From Rhizobiaceae bacterium (GTDB lineage: Bacteria; Pseudomonadota; Alphaproteobacteria; Rhizobiales; Rhizobiaceae): 64,000 bases of DNA. The notes under the pieces were generated by a model, which searched no databases, was not told the origin of the DNA, and saw nothing but the letters and a program-made list of their open reading frames with translations. Location: positions 248,001 to 312,000 of the forward strand of contig JAEPOG010000004.1 of NCBI GenBank assembly GCA_017643025.1, written 5' to 3'. The translations under genes and the position numbers were made by a program. Of the stretch, positions 58,630 through 64,000 are shown one piece after another (the first letter of the stretch is position 1; each line of letters starts with the position of its first letter).

Positions 58630-60486
58630 ATGAAGACAGGCGGCACAGCCGAGAGCAGACCACAGCCTGGCTACAGGCAGGCACGGTTCTGGTCGCCGGA
58701 CATCGAGGTCCGCCGCACCGCCGATGGCGTCATCTATGTCGACCAGAAGGCCCCGCTTCCGCACTACCCGGACAGGATCACCGAGCCGCTGCTTGAATGG
58801 GCCGCAAAGGTTCCTGATCGCACGCTTTTTGCCGCGCGAGACGCCGACGGCGAGTGGAACAGGCTGACATTCTCACAAGCGGTCGAGCGGGTACGCAGCC
58901 TGGGGCAGTTTCTGCTCGATGCCGGCCTTTCGCCCAAACGGCCGCTGGTGATCCTCTCCGGCAACGATCTCGACCACGCGTCGCTGGCCTTGGCGGCAGT
59001 CCATGTCGGCATTCCCTACGCCGCGATCTCCCCCGCCTATTCGCTTGTGTCGAATGATTTCGACCGGCTGAAATCGGTGATCGCCCAGCTCAATCCGGGC
59101 ATGGTGTTCGCCGCCGACCGCGATGCCTTTGCAGGTGCGATCGAAGCGGCGATCCCGCCCTTGGCAAGGCGCCTGTTCGGCCGCGGCGCCCAAACCCCGG
59201 ATGAGGCGTTCGGTACGGCGCTGGCAACGCACGCAACCGATGCGGTCGACCGGGCGTTCGACGCGATCACGCCGGACACCGTGGCGAAATTCCTGTTCAC
59301 GTCCGGTTCGACCGGCACACCGAAGGCGGTGATCAACACGCATCGCATGATCTGCTCCAACCAGATCATGAGCCGCGAGACACTCGCCTACTTCAAGGAC
59401 GAGCCGCCGGTGCTGCTTGACTGGGCGCCGTGGCACCACACCGCCGGCGGCAACAAGCTGTTCTTCATCCCGGTCTTCAACGGCGGCACGCTTTACATCG
59501 ACGACGGCAACCCCACACCGGCCGGTGTCGAGAAGACTGTGCGCAACCTGAAGGACGTCTCGCCCACCTGGTACTTCAATGTGCCGAAGGGATTTGAGGC
59601 GCTTGTCCCGCATCTCGACACCGACGCCGAGCTGCGCCGCAGCCTGTTCCGCAACTTGAAGATGCTCTGGTATGCCGGTGCAAGCCTCGCCCAGCACACA
59701 TGGGAGGCGCTCGACCGGCTTGCCGTCGAGACGGTCAGCGAACGCATCGTCATCGGCACCGGCCTCGGCGCGACGGAAACAGCACCGGCCGCACTGATGT
59801 GCACCTGGCCGCAGGAGCGGGCAGGCAATGTCGGCCTCCCCTGTTTCGGGGTTAGCCTGAAACTCGTTCCGATGGATGGCAAATACGATGCAAGGGTCAA
59901 AGGCCCGAGCATTACGCCTGGCTACTGGAATGCGCCCGAACTCACGGCCAAGGCGTTCGACAATGAAGGCTACTACTGCTTCGGCGACGCGCTCCGTTTC
60001 GCCGATCCCGCTGACGCATCGGCCGGGTTCGTCTTCGACGGACGCACTGCCGAGAACTTCAAGCTCGACACAGGCACCTGGGTGAACGCCGGCGCATTGC
60101 GCACCGGCTTCATCGACCATTTCGGCACGGCGGTTCGCGACGTCGCTATCGCCGGGGCAGATCGCGCGTGCCTGTCTGCGCTCGTCTTTCCGGACATGGG
60201 CGAACTGCGCCGGATAAGCGGCCTTGGTGTTGAGGCATCGCCGCAGGACGTCTTCGCCAACGCAGCCGTCAGGGCATTCTTCCGCGATCGGCTCCGCACG
60301 CTGGCGAAGAGCGCTACCGGCTCCTCGACGCTGATCCGCCGCATGCTCCTGATCGACCCGCCGCCGACGCTGCAATCCGGCGAAATGACCGACAAGGGAT
60401 CTGTCAACCAGCGAGTGGTGCTGCGCAACCGCGCCACCGAGGTGGAGGAACTCTATGCGGAGTCCGACCGGGTTATCGAAATCTAG
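58630..60486 (+). CDS. fcs: Feruloyl-CoA synthase-like acyl-CoA ligase
   Basis: A 618-residue ANL-superfamily ligase, matching feruloyl-CoA synthases in length and in several blocks: ITEPLLEWAAKVPDRTLFA, AKFLFTSGSTGTPKAVINTH (AMP-binding P-loop at 224-233), WAPWHHTAGGNKLFF, NGGTLYIDDGNPTP, DVSPTWYFNVPKG and GLGATETAP. It forms aryl-CoA thioesters from ATP, CoA and a hydroxycinnamate-like acid. ATG 58630 has GGGAGG upstream; the longer frame starts with a TTG without support. The substrate may differ from ferulate, since the partner crotonase is not a typical hydratase-lyase. Confidence 0.85.
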   Translation: MKTGGTAESRPQPGYRQARFWSPDIEVRRTADGVIYVDQKAPLPHYPDRITEPLLEWAAKVPDRTLFAARDADGEWNRLTFSQAVERVRSLGQFLLDAGLSPKRPLVILSGNDLDHASLALAAVHVGIPYAAISPAYSLVSNDFDRLKSVIAQLNPGMVFAADRDAFAGAIEAAIPPLARRLFGRGAQTPDEAFGTALATHATDAVDRAFDAITPDTVAKFLFTSGSTGTPKAVINTHRMICSNQIMSRETLAYFKDEPPVLLDWAPWHHTAGGNKLFFIPVFNGGTLYIDDGNPTPAGVEKTVRNLKDVSPTWYFNVPKGFEALVPHLDTDAELRRSLFRNLKMLWYAGASLAQHTWEALDRLAVETVSERIVIGTGLGATETAPAALMCTWPQERAGNVGLPCFGVSLKLVPMDGKYDARVKGPSITPGYWNAPELTAKAFDNEGYYCFGDALRFADPADASAGFVFDGRTAENFKLDTGTWVNAGALRTGFIDHFGTAVRDVAIAGADRACLSALVFPDMGELRRISGLGVEASPQDVFANAAVRAFFRDRLRTLAKSATGSSTLIRRMLLIDPPPTLQSGEMTDKGSVNQRVVLRNRATEVEELYAESDRVIEI

Positions 60487-61286
60487 TTGAGTTTGGGCTG
60501 CAACCGCTCGAGGTCATCGGAAATCGTCGCTGCCGTTTGCATGAGACGCCCGATATGCTCGCGCGCGAATTCCTCCGGCTTCATGTAGACCTTCGGCCAG
60601 AGCAGCGAGATCGCGCCATAGACGCGCTGTTTCCAGAACACTGGGATGGCGATCGCAGCGAGCCCGTCGTCGAAGGTGGTATTGCCCATAAAGCGCGGCC
60701 CGCGCGTGCCGTAGCCGCGCTTGCGCGCGCCCTCGAGGTGGCTGCGATATTGTTCGACCGTCAGTCCGTATCGGTTCAGCCCCCACTCGCTGTCTTTCAT
60801 CGTGTGCGCGGCTATCTTCTCGAACGCGGAGTCCGGCATGGCTGCGAGGCACGCGGTACCCGTGGCCGATCCGAAGATGTTCACCCTCATGTCGACGACG
60901 ACCCGGTAGAGGTGAAACGGACTCAGCGGCCGCGTCGAATCTACGATGCGCATGCAGTCGCCTTCGAGCAGGTGAATGTCCGACGGCCAGCCGATCTCGT
61001 TGGTCAGCGCAATGACGTGCGGAAGCGCGACGTCGACCACGAAGGCCATGTCCGCGGGCACCGGCCGGCCAGCTGTCGCCGAGAGCAGGACGCTGGTCCG
61101 ATAGCGGCCGTCGGCAAGCGACCGGCGGACGAGCCGCCGGTCCACGAGCGTTGCCAGAAGGCGGCGGATGGACGACTTCGAAATGCCGGTGAGATTGTGC
61201 AATTCGGCGAGCGAGCAGGACCCATTGCGCGCGATCATTTCCAGCACGGTGATGCCGCGATCCAGCGATTTGTGCTCGAGCCCCAT
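60483..61286 (-). CDS. IclR-family transcriptional regulator
   Basis: A 267-residue IclR regulator. Winged HTH at about 8-70 (LDRGITVLEMIARNGSCSLA, TGISKSSIRRLLATLVDRRL), then the GAF-like effector domain with HLLEGDCMRIVDSTRPLSPFH and GTACLAAM. The stop codon shares the palindromic CTAG with the stop of the convergent ligase gene. Divergent from the fused TRAP permease, so it probably controls that importer. Confidence 0.9.
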   Translation of the reverse strand: MGLEHKSLDRGITVLEMIARNGSCSLAELHNLTGISKSSIRRLLATLVDRRLVRRSLADGRYRTSVLLSATAGRPVPADMAFVVDVALPHVIALTNEIGWPSDIHLLEGDCMRIVDSTRPLSPFHLYRVVVDMRVNIFGSATGTACLAAMPDSAFEKIAAHTMKDSEWGLNRYGLTVEQYRSHLEGARKRGYGTRGPRFMGNTTFDDGLAAIAIPVFWKQRVYGAISLLWPKVYMKPEEFAREHIGRLMQTAATISDDLERLQPKLN

Positions 61287-61294
61287 CGATCCTC

Positions 61295-61313
61295 CGTGCC
61301 GCTGAGCGGCACG
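61295..61313. promoter_or_regulatory. Palindrome at the IclR start
   Basis: A perfect palindrome of two 8-base arms, CGTGCCGC and GCGGCACG, with a 3-base centre, lies 9-27 bases before the IclR start and abuts its GGAGG ribosome site. It could be an IclR operator for autorepression or a translation-blocking mRNA hairpin. Confidence 0.5.
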
Positions 61314-61376
61314 CTACGCGCTTTGTGATTGTCCGCGCAAGGGCGGCATGCAGTAGTTCGAGCGGGAGGAACTGCA

Positions 61377-63278
61377 TTGGTCCGCATTGGATTGGTGAAG
61401 CTGTACGACTATGCGTCGGCCGTTTTCGCGGTCGCCATGTCCGTTTTTGCAATCTACGTCGCCGCATTCGGCGTCTTCGACAACATCATCGTTTCGGGAC
61501 TGACCGTCCTTCTGGCGGTGCTCTACGGCTTCGTTGCGTGGCGTGGAAACGAGGACGCGCCGGAACCTCGATGGCTGCTGGTTCTGCACGGCCTGATGGC
61601 CGTCGCCGTTTTTGCCCTCATTCTCGACTGGGCCGATCTCATGTTCGAGCAGGAGATGTTCTTCATATCCATCAGCGTCTGGCAGGACGCGGCGGCCTGG
61701 ACGGCCATTCTGCTCATCACCTACCTGACCTACCGCTTCTTCGGCATCCCGATGGTTCTCGTAATCATCGCCGCAGGCATCTACGTCCTTGCGCCATCAT
61801 CTCTCGGCGGCGGCAACGAACACTGGACGCGCGTGGCGGAAAATCTCTGGTTTTCAACCGACGGCGTGTTCGGGCGGCCCGTCGAGGTGGTTGGTCGCAT
61901 CGTGCTCATTTACGTCATCCTCGGCGCGATCCTGCAAACGGCGGGAGCAGGCGAAGTTCTGCTCAAGATGGCGTTCGCGGCGACCGGCCGGCTTGCAGGC
62001 GGTCCGGCTCACGCGGCCATCGTCGGATCGGCCATGTTTGGCACGATGTCGGGCGCCGCGGTTGCCAATGTCGTCTCGACCGGCGTGTTCACGATTCCCA
62101 TCATCAAGAAAGTCGGCTTTACGCCCCGCTTCGCCGGCGGCATCGAGGCCGCCGCGTCCACAGGCGGCCAGATCATGCCTCCGGTCATGGGCGCGGTCGC
62201 CTTCCTCATGGCCGACGTGACCGGCATACCCTACCTCAACATCATCGTCGCCGCCTTCATCCCCGCTTTGATGTATTACGGTTCGCTGTTCGCCTTCGTT
62301 CATGTCGAGGCGCGCCGCAACGGCATTGGCGCCCTGCCCAAGGAGCAGCGCATTCGCCTGACCCGCGACGATCTGGTGAAGAGCATCGCGTTCTGGGTGC
62401 CTCTCGGCGTCATCGTCAGCGTGCTGCTGACCGGACGGACCGCGCAGAACGCAGGCGCTTATGCCGCCGCCACCGCTTTTGTCGCTTGCCTGATCCTGTT
62501 CCCGAAGTTCCGCCACCCGGCCCGGTGGCTCGAGGCGCTGATCGACGCAGGTCGCGCTTCGGCGGTCCTCATGATCGTTGTCGCGGCCATCGGCTTCGTC
62601 ATCGGCGTCGTCAACATGACCGGCATCGGACTGGCGTTCGCCGAAGGCGTGCTCGCCTACGCCAACAGCAGCCTGGCGCTTGCACTCGTGATGGTGATGC
62701 TGGCCAGTCTGGTGCTCGGCATGGGCGTGCCGACGGGAGCGGCATATCTCATCATTGCGATCGTGCTCGGACCAGCGATCAGCAGGCTGGGAGTACCCGT
62801 CGTAGCCGCCCACCTGTTCATGCTCTATTTCGCGGTGCTGAGCTCGGTCACGCCGCCGGTGGCACTGTCGGCGTTCGCGGCCGCACCGATTGCCGGCGCA
62901 AAGCCGATGGAAACCGGTTGGGCCGCGATGCGGCTCGCCGCACCCGGCTTCATAATCCCGTTCCTTTTCGTCTTCCACCCCGACCTGCTGCTGATCGTCG
63001 AAGGGGCGACGCTCGGCGGCGCGCTCTGGGCCTGTGCCGCATTCGCGGTGTCGACATGGGGGCTGGTAACCGGCCTCGGAGGGTGGGAAGGCGAGCGGCT
63101 TCCGCTCTGGCAGCGTGCGATCAGGCTTGTCGCCGGCGTTGGGGCGCTCGCGACCATCCCGGGGATCGCAGTGGCGGCAACGCTTGTTCTTTGCGGGCTT
63201 TCCTTACAACGGCGGTTAATGTCCCGGTCCGCCGCGGCACTCCAACAGCAACGGGACGCAACCGGGAGGAGCACATGA
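61377..63278 (+). CDS. TRAP transporter fused permease (TAXI type)
   Basis: A 633-residue fused DctQM permease. Blocks: GRIVLIYVILGAILQTAGAG, SAMFGTMSGAAVANVVSTG, AASTGGQIMPPVMGAVAFLMAD, MVMLASLVLGMGVPTGAAYL and SVTPPVALSAFAAAPI. The start is TTG 61377, eight bases after GGGAGG; upstream in-frame starts lack ribosome sites. Overlaps the TAXI gene as ATGA. Divergent from IclR. Confidence 0.9.
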   Translation: MVRIGLVKLYDYASAVFAVAMSVFAIYVAAFGVFDNIIVSGLTVLLAVLYGFVAWRGNEDAPEPRWLLVLHGLMAVAVFALILDWADLMFEQEMFFISISVWQDAAAWTAILLITYLTYRFFGIPMVLVIIAAGIYVLAPSSLGGGNEHWTRVAENLWFSTDGVFGRPVEVVGRIVLIYVILGAILQTAGAGEVLLKMAFAATGRLAGGPAHAAIVGSAMFGTMSGAAVANVVSTGVFTIPIIKKVGFTPRFAGGIEAAASTGGQIMPPVMGAVAFLMADVTGIPYLNIIVAAFIPALMYYGSLFAFVHVEARRNGIGALPKEQRIRLTRDDLVKSIAFWVPLGVIVSVLLTGRTAQNAGAYAAATAFVACLILFPKFRHPARWLEALIDAGRASAVLMIVVAAIGFVIGVVNMTGIGLAFAEGVLAYANSSLALALVMVMLASLVLGMGVPTGAAYLIIAIVLGPAISRLGVPVVAAHLFMLYFAVLSSVTPPVALSAFAAAPIAGAKPMETGWAAMRLAAPGFIIPFLFVFHPDLLLIVEGATLGGALWACAAFAVSTWGLVTGLGGWEGERLPLWQRAIRLVAGVGALATIPGIAVAATLVLCGLSLQRRLMSRSAAALQQQRDATGRST

Positions 63279-64000
63279 AGACTCTGCTCAAGACCTTCGC
63301 CGCTGGCGCGTTTGCATTGGGACTCACCGGCAGCGCTCTGTCGGCCGACAACGAACTCAAGATGGCGACCATCGCACCGGGCTCGTCAGCCTATCTGACG
63401 ATGACAACCATGGCGACGCTGGTCAATCAGTCGCTTGACGACGTCAATATCTCGGTCGATGCGACCGGCGCCGCGACCAAACACATGATCGAAGTGGCCG
63501 AAGGCAAGCTCGACTTCGCCATGACCGCGCCGACGATCTACAAGTTCATGAAAGAAGGCACGGTCATGTACTCGCAGCTCGAGAATTCCGCCGAGCTTGC
63601 CGAAAACCTGCGCCTCGTCCTGTGGTTCCCGCTGGGCCAGTATCACATCACAACATACGCCGACGATGGCATGATGACGCCGGCGGACATCAAGGGCAAA
63701 CGCGTCTTCCTTGGACCGCCCGGAGGCGGCGCTTGGGCCGCGGCGCGTGACTGGGTGAAGATCCTCACCGGTTTCGAACCCGACACCGACTACGAGAACG
63801 TAAAGGCCAGCTGGTCGTCGGCCCTTCAGGGCTTCCAGGATCGCCAGTTCGACGTCTATGTGACGACCGGCATCGCCCCGTTCCCGCAGATCGAACAGCT
63901 TTCGCTGACCTCCGATCTCCGCCTTCTCGGCCTTACCAAGGAGGAGTTCGAGGCGAACGAGGAAGCACAGGAATATACGCGTATCCGCGGCGAGGAAATC
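63275..64000 (+). CDS. TAXI-family TRAP binding protein, 3' end beyond the window
   Basis: 242 codons of a TAXI-type periplasmic binding protein. Signal peptide to about residue 22 (GSALSADN). Blocks: MATIAPGSSAYLTMTTMATL, ISVDATGAATKHMIEVAEGK and VFLGPPGGGAWAAARDWVK, the last typical of TAXI proteins. GGGAGG precedes ATG 63275. Partner of the fused permease just upstream; likely an organic-acid importer. Only the C-terminal third is missing. Confidence 0.88.
   Translation, partial: MKTLLKTFAAGAFALGLTGSALSADNELKMATIAPGSSAYLTMTTMATLVNQSLDDVNISVDATGAATKHMIEVAEGKLDFAMTAPTIYKFMKEGTVMYSQLENSAELAENLRLVLWFPLGQYHITTYADDGMMTPADIKGKRVFLGPPGGGAWAAARDWVKILTGFEPDTDYENVKASWSSALQGFQDRQFDVYVTTGIAPFPQIEQLSLTSDLRLLGLTKEEFEANEEAQEYTRIRGEEI

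Noticed and set aside
1..64000. CRISPR array, tRNA or rRNA genes, prophage or insertion sequences
   Set aside because: No regularly spaced repeats, RNA-gene signatures, transposases, integrases or phage structural genes were seen on reading both strands.

Overview
High-GC chromosome or megaplasmid segment, most like a soil or plant-associated alphaproteobacterium (Rhizobiales, Phyllobacteriaceae-like). This is inferred from family content: many TRAP and sugar ABC importers, hydantoinase/oxoprolinase A/B pairs, FCD-type GntR regulators, aconitase X and KGSADH-type dehydrogenase. I see no rRNA, tRNA, CRISPR array, insertion sequence or replication gene. The window is almost wholly catabolic and is packed with substrate importers (four TRAP systems, one dipeptide-type ABC importer, two sugar-type ABC importers, one further lone binding protein), each next to its own regulator and a few enzymes.

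Region 1 (1-7023): hyuB (cut by the window start), hyuA and an ABC binding protein on the minus strand, divergent from a GntR regulator, an M24 metallopeptidase and a GAF-only protein. Region 2 (7090-21837): one compact minus-strand operon of 13 genes led by an autoregulated XRE-cupin regulator, then a dipeptide ABC importer, GAF protein, HyuA, HyuB, Asp/Glu/hydantoin racemase-like protein, M24 peptidase, quinone-oxidoreductase-like MDR protein and a second HyuB. The set HyuA + HyuB + M24 + GAF thus occurs twice, each time with a different importer and regulator. This is the strongest candidate here for an incompletely described system, probably for uptake and opening of cyclic amides or modified dipeptides.

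Region 3 (22412-24418): an isolated subtilisin-type autotransporter. Region 4 (24644-34902): DapA-family lyase and aldehyde dehydrogenase (end of an oxidative sugar-acid or hydroxyproline route), EamA transporter, a GntR regulator with two winged helices, two divergent SDR enzymes, an Ldh2-family reductase and a DctPQM TRAP importer. Region 5 (34941-43359): TAXI-TRAP importer, TfdA/TauD-like dioxygenase, two-subunit aconitase X and an FAD oxidoreductase with a divergent LysR regulator; a coherent but unassigned pathway, possibly for a hydroxyproline-like substrate.

Region 6 (43375-53236): two sugar ABC importers around a NAD-dependent epimerase, with a LacI regulator and a 2-dehydro-3-deoxygalactonokinase. 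Region 7 (53226-61286): DctPQM TRAP importer, amidohydrolase, MarR regulator and crotonase on the minus strand, divergent from a feruloyl-CoA-synthase-like ligase, then an IclR regulator; an aromatic or arylpropenoic acid module. Region 8 (61377-64000): a fused TRAP permease and a TAXI binding protein that runs off the window end.
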